Positions 1 through 5,703 of a stretch of DNA of 5,703 nucleotides are shown here, one piece after another. Where the stretch lies: NCBI GenBank assembly GCA_902803745.1, contig CADCRB010000238.1, forward strand, positions 1 through 5,703, in the 5' to 3' direction. Source of the stretch: an uncultured Lachnospiraceae bacterium (lineage in GTDB: Bacteria; Bacillota; Clostridia; Lachnospirales; Lachnospiraceae). Under the pieces are notes generated by a model that worked only from the letters and a program-made list of their open reading frames with translations, did no database searches and was not told the DNA's origin. Within the stretch, counting starts at the first letter, position 1. Each line of letters begins with the position of its first letter. The position numbers were made by a program, and so were the translations under genes.

Positions 1-383
1 GCCTCCAGACAGTCCGCTGTACCGCACATTGAGGAGGCTGCCCTGTTGCCATGCTTTGCAACCTTCACTCCGCCGGAGGCTGCGATGACAGCGGCAGTAG
101 TGGAGATATTAAAGCTTCCTGCATTATCTCCTCCGGTGCCCACTATCTCCAGCACATCCATGCCTGTATCTACCTTAGTGGCATGATTTCTCATGGCAGC
201 AGCGCATCCCGCTATCTCATCTGTAGTCTCAGCCCTCGCGCTCTTTGTGGACAGAGCCGAAAGAAAAGCCGCATTCTGGGTGGGAGTGGTCTCACCGCTC
301 ATTATCTCATTCATCACGGTGTAGGCCTCGTCGTAAGAGAGATCCTCCTTGTTTACGATCTTCACGATTGCTTCTTTGATCAT
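1..383 (-). CDS. trpD: Anthranilate phosphoribosyltransferase, N-terminal part (cut by window edge)
   Basis: TrpD transfers the phosphoribosyl group of PRPP to anthranilate, the second step from chorismate to tryptophan, in the cytoplasm. Only 127 codons are present of a family that usually runs about 335-345 residues; the remainder lies beyond base 1. The N-terminal helical domain occupies roughly residues 1-70. The diagnostic PRPP-binding glycine loop GTGGDN is at 82-87, followed by FNIST at 91-95 and KHGNRAASS at 110-118, then GTAD at 121-124; all are hallmarks of the family and argue against the related nucleoside phosphorylases. The ATG at 383-381 is chosen because a perfect AGGAGGT (397-391) lies 7 bases upstream. 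The gene follows directly after a tryptophan-type T-box and is the first gene of its transcript, so trpE and trpG are not immediately upstream. Identity is very secure; whether the gene is intact downstream cannot be seen. Confidence 0.96.
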   Translation of the reverse strand, partial: MIKEAIVKIVNKEDLSYDEAYTVMNEIMSGETTPTQNAAFLSALSTKSARAETTDEIAGCAAAMRNHATKVDTGMDVLEIVGTGGDNAGSFNISTTAAVIAASGGVKVAKHGNRAASSMCGTADCLE

Positions 384-437
384 TTTTTATACCTCCTTTG
401 ATCCGAAACACTCCTGTCAAAGGATCCCTGATCACTC

Positions 438-475
438 AAAAAAAGTCCTTGACAGAAAACAACTCTGTCAAGGAC
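438..475 (-). terminator. Intrinsic terminator of the T-box leader
   Basis: On the minus strand a perfect 12-bp stem, GTCCTTGACAGA (475-464) with its complement (456-445), encloses a 7-base loop and is followed by seven T (444-438). Its 5' arm contains the CCTT and part of the sequence needed for the T-box antiterminator, so the two structures exclude each other. It stops transcription 55 bases before the trpD start when tRNA-Trp is charged. Confidence 0.95.
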
Positions 476-743
476 GAATAATATGCTATCCGCGGTGCCA
501 CCTTGATTCACGGTATGATCCGTGCCCTTAGCAGGATACCTTCATATCCCCGGCAACTGACGTATGCCTCACGTCACGGATACTAAGGCCTTAACCCTTT
601 CCCCATGCCCTCAGCGGCCCATATAAGGATCACTCCACGCATCCCGCTCTCCGTCCGGCTTCCACCATCCCGGACTCTCTGTAGGTCTCCCCGGTGCAAG
701 GATACTTTTTCTTCCGCTTCACAGGTTTATCTTATTTACTTAC
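438..743 (-). promoter_or_regulatory. T-box riboswitch, tryptophan-specific (UGG specifier), controlling trpD
   Basis: A T-box leader senses the charging state of one tRNA and lets transcription continue when that tRNA is uncharged. The signature AAGGTGGCACCGCGG lies at 504-490. Stem I is recognisable from its AGAGAG bulge strand (680-675) and distal loop GGATGGTGGAAGCC (670-657) flanked by CCGG arms. On the 3' side of stem I, UGG at 637-635 followed by A matches a tryptophan specifier. Stem III is CACGG/CCGTG (524-520 with 513-509), and an outer Stem II-like helix pairs CCTTAG with CTAAGG (532-527). The antiterminator can form from AAGG (504-501) with CCTT (473-470) plus GCGGAT with ATTCGT, and so competes with the terminator at 475-438. 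The bulge UGGC (500-497) pairs with GCCA, fitting the discriminator G usual in bacterial tRNA-Trp. Specifier and discriminator therefore agree with the trpD target. The 5' end is estimated from the -10 box. Confidence 0.95.
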
Positions 744-748
744 AAAAA

Positions 749-778
749 CATATAACACAACGAATATTTATCTGTCAA
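749..778 (-). promoter_or_regulatory. Sigma-A type promoter of the T-box/trpD transcript
   Basis: A perfect -35 box TTGACA lies at 778-773. The -10 is TATATG (754-749, spacing 18) or the overlapping TTATAT (755-750, spacing 17); both are imperfect. The start of transcription is expected near 743, just before T-box stem I. The -35 box begins only 7 bases after the glnN stop codon, with no terminator between. Confidence 0.72.
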
Positions 779-785
779 CCAGAAA

Positions 786-2888
786 TTATCTCAGCGAGAA
801 AAGTATCTGGCCATAAGTGGGATATGGAAGATAACCGTCAGGAATGATCTTCTCTGCCTTATCAACAAAGGTCCTCAATTCATCCATATCCTTGAGTATC
901 ACGTCATGATAGAATCTGGCAGCCTCAAGATTATCCTCTATCCGCTCTGCTCTCTCGGTATCATCACGAAGCTGATGTATCTTATTTCCTATTATCTCGC
1001 TGGTATCATCAAGGGTATTGATAATATCAGACTCATAGGATATCGGAAGTGACGGGAGCAGCTGCTTTTTCTTAAGGGCCTCGTTTGTAACGTCCTTCAT
1101 ATAGGACACCAGTCCCTGAGTGAAGTCCTTTCTTATCATCTCCTGCAGGGTCAGCGCTTCGATATGTATTTCCTTATTGTAATTCTCAAGGAAGATCTCA
1201 TATCTTGACTCCAGCTCCACATCCGAAAGCACCTCATGCTTTTTGAAAAGCTCCCTGTTCTTTTCGGAGAGCAGATGAGGCATGGCATCGGGCAGGGACT
1301 TCAGGTTATAAAGTCCTCTCTTCTCCGCTTCCTTGATCCATTCATCTGAATACCCGTTACCGTTGAATATTATCTTCTTATGCTCGATGAGCATATCCCT
1401 AAGGATCTTATCTATGGCATCATCCATCTTGTCATCAGGTACATCCTTTAGGACCTCATAGATCTTATCAAGCTCTTCAGCCACAGCAGTATTCAGCGCT
1501 ATATTGGGCTGGGCTACCGACAGGGATGAACCCGGCATACGGAATTCAAATTTATTTCCGGTAAAAGCAAAGGGCGAAGTCCTGTTTCTGTCCGTTGTAT
1601 CCTGAGTGATATGAGGCAGTACATGAGCCCAGCTCATTTTTGTGGCGCCGTTGCCGTCATATTTAGTTCCTTCCTCGATCGACTTAAGGACAGCTGCAAG
1701 CTCATCACCCACAAATACAGAGATGACAGCAGGCGGGGCTTCATTGGCTCCGAGCCTGTGGTCGTTTCCTGCCGTAGCGACAGATAATCTGAGAAGATCA
1801 GCATACTCGTCCACTGCAGAGATCACTGCCATAAGGAAAATTAAGAACTGCTTGTTCTCATGAGGCGTCTTGCCGGGATCCAGAAGATTCTCACCTTTAT
1901 CCGTAGAGATCGACCAGTTATTGTGCTTGCCGGATCCATTGATACCCTCGAAGGGTTTCTCATGCAGCAGGCAGGCATATCCGCACTTGTCAGCTACCTT
2001 CTTCATTACTTCCATGGTCAGCTGGTTGTGATCCACGGAAACATTTGCCGTCTCAAAGACAGGAGCCAGCTCATGCTGGGCAGGCGCCACCTCATTATGC
2101 TTTGTCTTGGCCGGCACTCCAAGCTTCCAGAGTTCCTTATCCAGCTCATGCATAAATTCTGATACCTTAGGCTTTAATACTCCGAAATAGTGATCCTCCA
2201 TCTCCTGGCCCTTGGGCGCCGGAGCGCCGATCAGGGTCCTTCCGCACATCACCAGATCCTTGCGCTTCAAATATTTTTCCTTGTCGATAAGGAAATACTC
2301 CTGCTCGGATCCGATGGTAGTATTTACTCTCGCCACATCCTTTTTTCCAAGAACCGAAAGGACTCTTACAGCTGATTCTGAGAGCGCATCCATCGAGCGA
2401 AGCAGCGGTGTTTTCTTATCGAGAGCCTCTCCGCCGTAGGAGCAGAAAGCCGTGGGTATATATAAGGTCCCGTCCTTTACAAAGCAGGGAGACGATGGAT
2501 CCCACGCCGTATATCCTCTTGCTTCAAAGGTTGCCCTTAATCCTCCTGAAGGAAAGCTCGAAGCATCAGGTTCACCTTTTACCAGCTCCTTTCCCGAAAA
2601 CTCAAGCAGTACCTCTCCTGTGCCTGCAGGGAAAATAAAGCTGTCATGCTTTTCTGCCGTAAGCCCCGTCATAGGCTGGAACCAGTGGGTAAAATGCGTA
2701 GCTCCGTTTTCAAGAGCCCATTCCTTCATTGCCGCAGCCACCGTATTTGCAACATCCAGTGCAAGATGAGTACCGTTTTCGGCTGTAGCCTTAACTGCCT
2801 TGTAGACATCCTTCGGAAGCCTCTCCTGCATAACCCTGTCTCCAAAGACAAGACTGCCGTACATTTCCTTGATCGATTCCATAGCCAT
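786..2888 (-). CDS. glnN: Glutamine synthetase type III (GSIII)
   Basis: This enzyme joins ammonium to glutamate with ATP to give glutamine, the entry point of nitrogen assimilation. At 700 residues it has the size of GSIII (about 700-730), well above GSI (about 450-470). The N-terminal GSIII region includes the conserved stretch FPSGGLRATFEARGYTAWDP (112-131). Catalytic-domain motifs follow: GSEQEYF (193-199) with metal-binding glutamates, NEVAPAQHELAP (265-276) for glutamate binding, the ATP-binding signature with KPFEG and NGSGKHNNWS (311-326), and NRTSPFAFTG then FEFRMPGSS (435-455) near the substrate arginine. The charged helical C-terminal part, about 480-690, is typical of type III. 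I see no missing key residue and no frameshift. The ATG at 2888 has AGGAGG (2900-2895) 6 bases upstream; the Met at codon 3 would have a 12-base spacing and is less likely. The gene is probably monocistronic or reads into the trp T-box. Control may act through the promoter and hairpin upstream; no PII or GlnR gene is in view. Confidence 0.97.
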   Translation of the reverse strand: MAMESIKEMYGSLVFGDRVMQERLPKDVYKAVKATAENGTHLALDVANTVAAAMKEWALENGATHFTHWFQPMTGLTAEKHDSFIFPAGTGEVLLEFSGKELVKGEPDASSFPSGGLRATFEARGYTAWDPSSPCFVKDGTLYIPTAFCSYGGEALDKKTPLLRSMDALSESAVRVLSVLGKKDVARVNTTIGSEQEYFLIDKEKYLKRKDLVMCGRTLIGAPAPKGQEMEDHYFGVLKPKVSEFMHELDKELWKLGVPAKTKHNEVAPAQHELAPVFETANVSVDHNQLTMEVMKKVADKCGYACLLHEKPFEGINGSGKHNNWSISTDKGENLLDPGKTPHENKQFLIFLMAVISAVDEYADLLRLSVATAGNDHRLGANEAPPAVISVFVGDELAAVLKSIEEGTKYDGNGATKMSWAHVLPHITQDTTDRNRTSPFAFTGNKFEFRMPGSSLSVAQPNIALNTAVAEELDKIYEVLKDVPDDKMDDAIDKILRDMLIEHKKIIFNGNGYSDEWIKEAEKRGLYNLKSLPDAMPHLLSEKNRELFKKHEVLSDVELESRYEIFLENYNKEIHIEALTLQEMIRKDFTQGLVSYMKDVTNEALKKKQLLPSLPISYESDIINTLDDTSEIIGNKIHQLRDDTERAERIEDNLEAARFYHDVILKDMDELRTFVDKAEKIIPDGYLPYPTYGQILFSLR

Positions 2889-2940
2889 ATGCTGCCTCCT
2901 TTATTATTTCAGATCCTTTAGTTGCTTAGTTTTCCCTAAA

Positions 2941-2977
2941 AGAGAGAAAAGGCACTTGGAAAATACCAAGCGCCTTT
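2941..2977 (-). terminator. Strong intrinsic terminator hairpin between the feo genes and glnN
   Basis: On the minus strand AAAGGCGCTTGG (2977-2966) pairs with CCAAGTGCCTTT (2959-2948) around a 6-base loop TATTTT, giving 12 pairs with one G-U wobble, followed by a pyrimidine tract rich in T (TTTTCTCTCTTTT). In plus-strand RNA the same site has an A-C mismatch and a poorer T tract, so it works best for minus-strand transcription. It lies 60 bases past the Cys-rich gene stop and is the first convincing terminator after feoB. It also falls about 10 bases after the start predicted from the 2994-3022 promoter, so it may attenuate glnN. Confidence 0.8.
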
Positions 2978-2993
2978 GCTTTTCACGAAAAAG

Positions 2994-3022
2994 ATTGTAA
3001 ACCCATGCAGATCATTTTGCAA
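2994..3022 (-). promoter_or_regulatory. Candidate sigma-A promoter for glnN
   Basis: A -35 box TTGCAA (3022-3017, 4 of 6 consensus) and a -10 box TACAAT (2999-2994, 5 of 6) are separated by exactly 17 bases. The expected start is near 2987, giving a leader of about 100 bases before the glnN ATG that includes the terminator hairpin at 2941-2977. I found no better promoter between that hairpin and glnN, where only about 50 bases remain. The call rests on box matching only. Confidence 0.5.
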
Positions 3023-3037
3023 CTGTTTTTTTTATCT

Positions 3038-3217
3038 TCACCTGCCGTGATCACAGACTGTCCCGGCTGACCCCCGCTTTTTACTGCAATTCCCTGACAT
3101 AGGACAGCCGATACAGCGGTGCCCTTTCTTTTTCTCTTTATAGATATAAAAGCAGGCTCCTGATATCAATAAGAGAAGGATAATAGTTATTACGATATCA
3201 GCCAATATGGGACTCAA
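3038..3217 (-). CDS. FeoB-associated Cys-rich membrane protein (TTG start)
   Basis: A 59-residue protein follows feoB by 27 bases. It starts at TTG (3217-3215), supported by GGAGG (3230-3226) 8 bases upstream; no in-frame ATG fits, so ATG-only gene finding misses it. Residues 4-26 form one hydrophobic segment ending in ACFYIYK. A basic stretch (KEKKKGHR, 27-34) follows, then cysteines at 35, 38, 44 and 55, including the CIGC pair. This layout (one N-terminal membrane helix, short basic linker, CxxC plus further cysteines near the C terminus, directly after feoB) is that of the FeoB-associated Cys-rich family found in Clostridia. The basic linker suggests the cysteine tail is cytoplasmic. The molecular role is not established; helping FeoB gather or hand over Fe(II) through thiols is an inference from position and cysteines. 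The stop is TGA at 3040-3038. It almost surely shares the feoA-feoB transcript. Confidence 0.9.
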   Translation of the reverse strand: MSPILADIVITIILLLLISGACFYIYKEKKKGHRCIGCPMSGNCSKKRGSAGTVCDHGR

Positions 3218-3244
3218 CTTTATTACCTCCGTTAAGCGTCATTC

Positions 3245-5236
3245 TTAATTAAGCTGGTATTCAAGCTCCATCTTTTTCTGATTGCTCCTGATTATAAAGA
3301 ATATCACGGATGCAAAGATCAGTATAGCGATCATCCCGCCTGCAAAACCTGCACCGACCGTACCTGTGGTAATGAGAGTCCCTATCTGATATACAAGGAA
3401 TCCGACCGTAAAGCCTGTAGCAAGCTGCAGCCCTATAGCGCCCCACAGCCACTTTGCTGACTTCATTTCCGAATTCATAGCTCCCAAAGCCGCAAAGCAG
3501 GGCGGTGTGTAAAGATTAAACATAAGATATGCCAATGCTGCCACCTTAGTGATACCCATCACCGCAGCTACAGCGTTACCCTCACCAATAAGCTCCAGCT
3601 CTTCGGTATCGATAAAGTTTGTTATCGCATAAACCGTAGCTATCGTTCCTACAACATTTTCCTTTGCAATAAATCCTGTTATAGCCGCTGCAGCAAGCTG
3701 CCAGGAAGCTATTCCGACTACCGGCACAAGAAGGAATGAGAACGGTCCCGCTACTCCGGCCAGAATGGAAGTATTCTCCATTCCCTCCTCCACTGCCTGG
3801 AACTGCCAGTTGAAGGACTGCATGATCTGAACCACTGTGTTGCAGACAAGGATTATAGTTCCTGCTTTTACAATATATGCCTTACCCCTCTCAAGCATGC
3901 TCTTTAATGCAAATATAAGACTTGGAACCTTATACTCAGGCAGCTCTATGATAAAGAAGCTCTTTCTGTACTTCATTCCTGTTATCGCCTTGATAAGCAT
4001 CGCTCCTAAAAGGATCAGGACTATGCCCAGCATATAGCATACAAAGCTTACCCATTTGGACTCAGGGAAGAATGCGCCGGCAAAAAGCGCGATCACCGGA
4101 AGCTTTGCTCCGCAGGGCATAAAGGTTGCCAGCATTGCGGTAGTCCGGCGTTCTCTTTCATTTCTTATGGTCCTGCAGGCCATGATAGCGGGAATGCCGC
4201 AGCCTGTGCCTATGATCATAGGTATCACGGATTTTCCGGACAGTCCGACCTTCTTGAATATCGGATCAAGGACAACAGTTGCTCTCGCCATATATCCGCA
4301 GTATTCCAGCAGGGCGATCAGGAAATACATTACCATTACAAGCGGCAGGAATCCGACCACAGCGCCGACTCCGCCTATTATGCCGTCGATCAGCAGAGCA
4401 TAGAGCAAAGGATTGGCATCTCCCAGCTGCTCTCCTGCCCATTCCTGAAACGTCTCTATCCAGCCTACCAGTATATCAGCAAGCCAGGTTCCGAATGTCG
4501 TCTGGCTGATATAAAACACCAGGAACATTATCCCGGCAAAAATGAAAAGACCGAGGATCGGATTAGTTACAAATCTGTCTATCGCATCCCCGGTATTTTT
4601 ATCCTTTGTAAGAGTCTTTCTGACCTCTGTATCACGAACGATACTATTAACAAACTCAAACCTCTTACGATCAGCCGCCTCGACAGCCTCCTTGCTCTTT
4701 ACATCAACTTCACCCTGATGATAGGGAGCTTTCTGTCCTTTTCCTTCAAGTGAAGCAGCTGCAGCAACGACCTCCTTAAGTCCTGTGTCAGTCGTAGACA
4801 CTGTCTTGATCACAGGACAGCCCAGCTTCTCCGAAAGCTTTTTTTCATCGATCTTATTTCCCTTTTTATCATTGATATCACTTTTATTTAATGCCACTAT
4901 CACAGGCACATTAAGCTCCAGAAGCTGAGTGGTAAAGAAAAGACTCCTGCTTAAGTTAGTAGCATCAACAATGTTTATTATCGCATCCGGATGCTCATGC
5001 TTAACATATCCGCTGGTGATGCTCTCCTCTGATGTAAAAGGTGACATGGAATATGCACCCGGAAGATCTACTGCTATAAGCTCCTTCCCGGTATCATTGT
5101 AATTCTTTTTGATCTGACATTCTTTCCGGTCCACCGTTACACCGGCCCAGTTTCCGATCTTTTCACTTCTCCCCGTCAGCGCATTGTACATTGTTGTTTT
5201 TCCGCTGTTAGGATTTCCTGCCAACGCAATCCTCAT
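3245..5236 (-). CDS. feoB: Ferrous iron transport protein B (G-protein-coupled Fe(II) permease)
   Basis: FeoB imports Fe(II) across the cytoplasmic membrane under anaerobic or reducing conditions. The 663-residue product has the full family layout. An N-terminal GTPase domain carries G1 GNPNSGKT (7-14), the G2 threonine in GVTVD (32-36), G3 DLPG (57-60), G4 NKSD (117-120) and a G5-like VSTT (146-149). A helical linker domain at about 160-215 follows. The membrane domain begins near residue 224 and holds about 8-11 hydrophobic segments. It includes the gate-type motif GTGCGIPAIMACRTI (343-357), MPCGAKLP (373-380), and a late YTPPCFAAL (576-584); cysteines 346, 354, 375 and 580 lie in the transport core. 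It is shorter than the E. coli protein (about 770), as common in Clostridia, and has a final helix at about 628-650 with a short charged tail. The ATG at 5236 has AGGAGG (5248-5243) 6 bases upstream. FeoA lies upstream and the Cys-rich protein downstream, making one operon. Confidence 0.97.
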   Translation of the reverse strand: MRIALAGNPNSGKTTMYNALTGRSEKIGNWAGVTVDRKECQIKKNYNDTGKELIAVDLPGAYSMSPFTSEESITSGYVKHEHPDAIINIVDATNLSRSLFFTTQLLELNVPVIVALNKSDINDKKGNKIDEKKLSEKLGCPVIKTVSTTDTGLKEVVAAAASLEGKGQKAPYHQGEVDVKSKEAVEAADRKRFEFVNSIVRDTEVRKTLTKDKNTGDAIDRFVTNPILGLFIFAGIMFLVFYISQTTFGTWLADILVGWIETFQEWAGEQLGDANPLLYALLIDGIIGGVGAVVGFLPLVMVMYFLIALLEYCGYMARATVVLDPIFKKVGLSGKSVIPMIIGTGCGIPAIMACRTIRNERERRTTAMLATFMPCGAKLPVIALFAGAFFPESKWVSFVCYMLGIVLILLGAMLIKAITGMKYRKSFFIIELPEYKVPSLIFALKSMLERGKAYIVKAGTIILVCNTVVQIMQSFNWQFQAVEEGMENTSILAGVAGPFSFLLVPVVGIASWQLAAAAITGFIAKENVVGTIATVYAITNFIDTEELELIGEGNAVAAVMGITKVAALAYLMFNLYTPPCFAALGAMNSEMKSAKWLWGAIGLQLATGFTVGFLVYQIGTLITTGTVGAGFAGGMIAILIFASVIFFIIRSNQKKMELEYQLN

Positions 5237-5331
5237 TTTCTTCCTCCTGTTATGTTTCTAAATAAAATATTTTCAGATCATTGATCATTACCGAATCATC
5301 AATAATCGTATCAGACCAGGTCCGATTAATC

Positions 5332-5354
5332 GCAGGCACCGTGAAAACGCCTGC
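5332..5354 (-). other. Stem-loop at the feoA stop codon, in the feoA-feoB gap
   Basis: GCAGGC (5354-5349) pairs perfectly with GCCTGC (5337-5332) around an 11-base loop. The first base of the stem is the last base of the feoA TAG stop. No T tract follows, so it is not a standard terminator; mRNA processing or stabilisation between feoA and feoB is possible. Adjacent on the feoB side are a 10-base perfect palindrome CGATTAATCG (5332-5323) and GACC-T-GGTC (5322-5314 on the minus strand). The remainder of the 117-base gap is AT-rich, with TGATCATT repeats and the feoB ribosome binding site. Confidence 0.55.
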
Positions 5355-5572
5355 TAAACATGGATCGAAGCGCCAAGCTCGGGATCTATGTTGTATCTCG
5401 CGTCTTTGATGGATACGACAAGATTTCTTTTCCTGTCTACGACCGTAATGTGCTCTCCGCTGTAGCAGCCAAGTGAGAAGAGAAAGCTCTCCATCTCCTC
5501 ATCTCCTCCGGTATCAATCTTTTTGATCACATATTCTCTTCCTGTTTCAGCTTCATTCAGATTCATTTTCAT
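5354..5572 (-). CDS. feoA: Ferrous iron transport protein A (FeoA, SH3-like)
   Basis: This 72-residue protein matches FeoA in size (about 70-85) and pattern: an N-terminal LNEAETGREYVIKKID strand region, a central short helix with the family's LFSLGCYSGEHITVVDR (about 31-47), then the strand-rich end RNLVVSIKDARYNIDPELGASIHV, where an xxAxxIxxxxA-type element ends the SH3-like fold. FeoA is a small cytosolic partner thought to modulate FeoB; its exact action is not settled. The ATG at 5572 is kept because GAGGT (5586-5582) lies 9 bases upstream. The in-frame ATG at 5566, giving a product starting MNLNEA, is possible from the weak AAGGGAAG. No C-terminal extension or repressor fusion is seen. 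It is the first gene of the iron operon and lies 117 bases before feoB. Confidence 0.92.
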   Translation of the reverse strand: MKMNLNEAETGREYVIKKIDTGGDEEMESFLFSLGCYSGEHITVVDRKRNLVVSIKDARYNIDPELGASIHV

Positions 5573-5605
5573 CTTCCCTTAACCTCATTTTGATCACGGT
5601 TACAG

Positions 5606-5619
5606 TTAGTCATTACTAA
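5606..5619. promoter_or_regulatory. Candidate operator upstream of feoA (inverted repeat)
   Basis: TTAGT and ACTAA form an inverted repeat around CATT, 33 bases before the feoA ATG and just past the upstream terminator, where an iron-responsive repressor would be expected to bind. The half-site ends resemble the TTAG/CTAA ends of DtxR/IdeR-type boxes more than a classical Fur box, but with only five pairs per arm the match is weak. I found no confident -35/-10 pair in this stretch. Confidence 0.3.
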
Positions 5620-5631
5620 TGCATTCCCCGT

Positions 5632-5650
5632 AAAAAACCGCTTAAAGCGG
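5632..5650 (-). terminator. Intrinsic terminator upstream of feoA
   Basis: On the minus strand CCGCT (5650-5646) pairs with AGCGG (5642-5638) around TTA, followed directly by six T (5637-5632). The short GC-rich stem plus T run points to minus-strand termination; the plus orientation lacks a T run. It either ends a gene lying beyond base 5703 or sits in a longer feo leader. Bases 5651-5703 hold no recognisable gene end. Confidence 0.65.
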
Positions 5651-5703
5651 CAAACAACAATGAAAGATCTTAGCAAGAAAACTTGTAAGATTCAGTTCAA
5701 AAA

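Noticed and set aside
414..471. Further TTGACAG copies on the minus strand (420-414 and 471-465) resembling -35 boxes
   Set aside because: Neither has a -10 box at 16-18 bases; one is part of the terminator stem and the other precedes the trpD ribosome binding site. The only TATAAA-like run is 23 bases away.
51..531. Plus-strand frames of 116 and 60 residues over trpD and the T-box
   Set aside because: They are antisense to conserved trpD motifs and to the T-box terminator, and no family is recognisable.
605..847. Plus-strand open frame of 80 residues
   Set aside because: It is the antisense of T-box stem I, the trp promoter and the glnN end; its sequence is explained by those elements.
1642..2921. 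Several plus-strand open frames of 60-105 residues opposite glnN
   Set aside because: They overlap each other and the strongly conserved glnN frame, have arginine/serine/leucine-rich non-protein-like composition, and lack good ribosome binding sites.
3046..3053. Palindrome GTGATCAC near the end of the Cys-rich gene, with a similar CCGTGATCA upstream of feoA (5599-5591)
   Set aside because: The 8-base palindrome lies inside coding sequence, and two short matches are within chance expectation; no regulator can be assigned.
3261..3452. Minus-strand frame of 63 residues inside the feoB end
   Set aside because: It is an alternate frame of feoB rich in Arg, Tyr and Cys; the feoB frame continues through it with convincing membrane helices.
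3837..4509. Plus-strand frames of 66-115 residues opposite feoB
   Set aside because: They are shadows of the feoB membrane region, and no start signals support them.
1..5703. Search for a wholly new system, CRISPR array, insertion sequence or phage remnant
   Set aside because: All long frames belong to known housekeeping or transport families, and I saw no spaced repeats, transposase motifs or terminal inverted repeats.

Overview
The window reads as part of a low-to-mid GC Firmicute chromosome, most likely a Clostridia/Lachnospiraceae-type anaerobe. This is inferred from the T-box leader, the strong AGGAGG ribosome binding sites, a type III glutamine synthetase, and a feoA-feoB-Cys-rich protein cluster. 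No species can be named from sequence alone. Every gene I can support lies on the minus strand, so the biological order runs from high to low coordinates. I see no mobile element, CRISPR array, tRNA or rRNA, and no clearly new system; the interest is mainly in regulation.

Right part (about 5703 to 3038): a ferrous-iron uptake operon. An intrinsic terminator (5632-5650) closes whatever lies upstream, or acts as a leader attenuator. It is followed by a short inverted repeat (5606-5619) that is a candidate operator, then feoA (cytosolic SH3-like accessory protein), a 117-base gap with palindromes, feoB (G-protein-coupled Fe(II) permease), and a 59-residue FeoB-associated Cys-rich membrane protein starting at TTG.

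Middle (about 3022 to 786): a candidate promoter (2994-3022), a strong minus-oriented terminator hairpin (2941-2977), and glnN, a full-length type III glutamine synthetase that makes glutamine from glutamate, ammonium and ATP. The hairpin sits both after the feo genes and in the predicted glnN leader, so it could end the iron operon, attenuate glnN, or both.

Left part (778 to 1): a promoter starting only 7 bases past the glnN stop codon, a complete T-box riboswitch whose specifier reads UGG (tryptophan) and whose antiterminator bulge UGGC fits a tRNA-Trp with discriminator G, its terminator, and the first 127 codons of trpD, cut by the window edge. Uncharged tRNA-Trp should allow transcription into trpD and presumably further trp genes off the window. 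No separate glnN terminator is visible, so glnN transcripts may run into the T-box. The three units serve iron uptake, nitrogen assimilation and tryptophan synthesis, and appear to be neighbours rather than one pathway.
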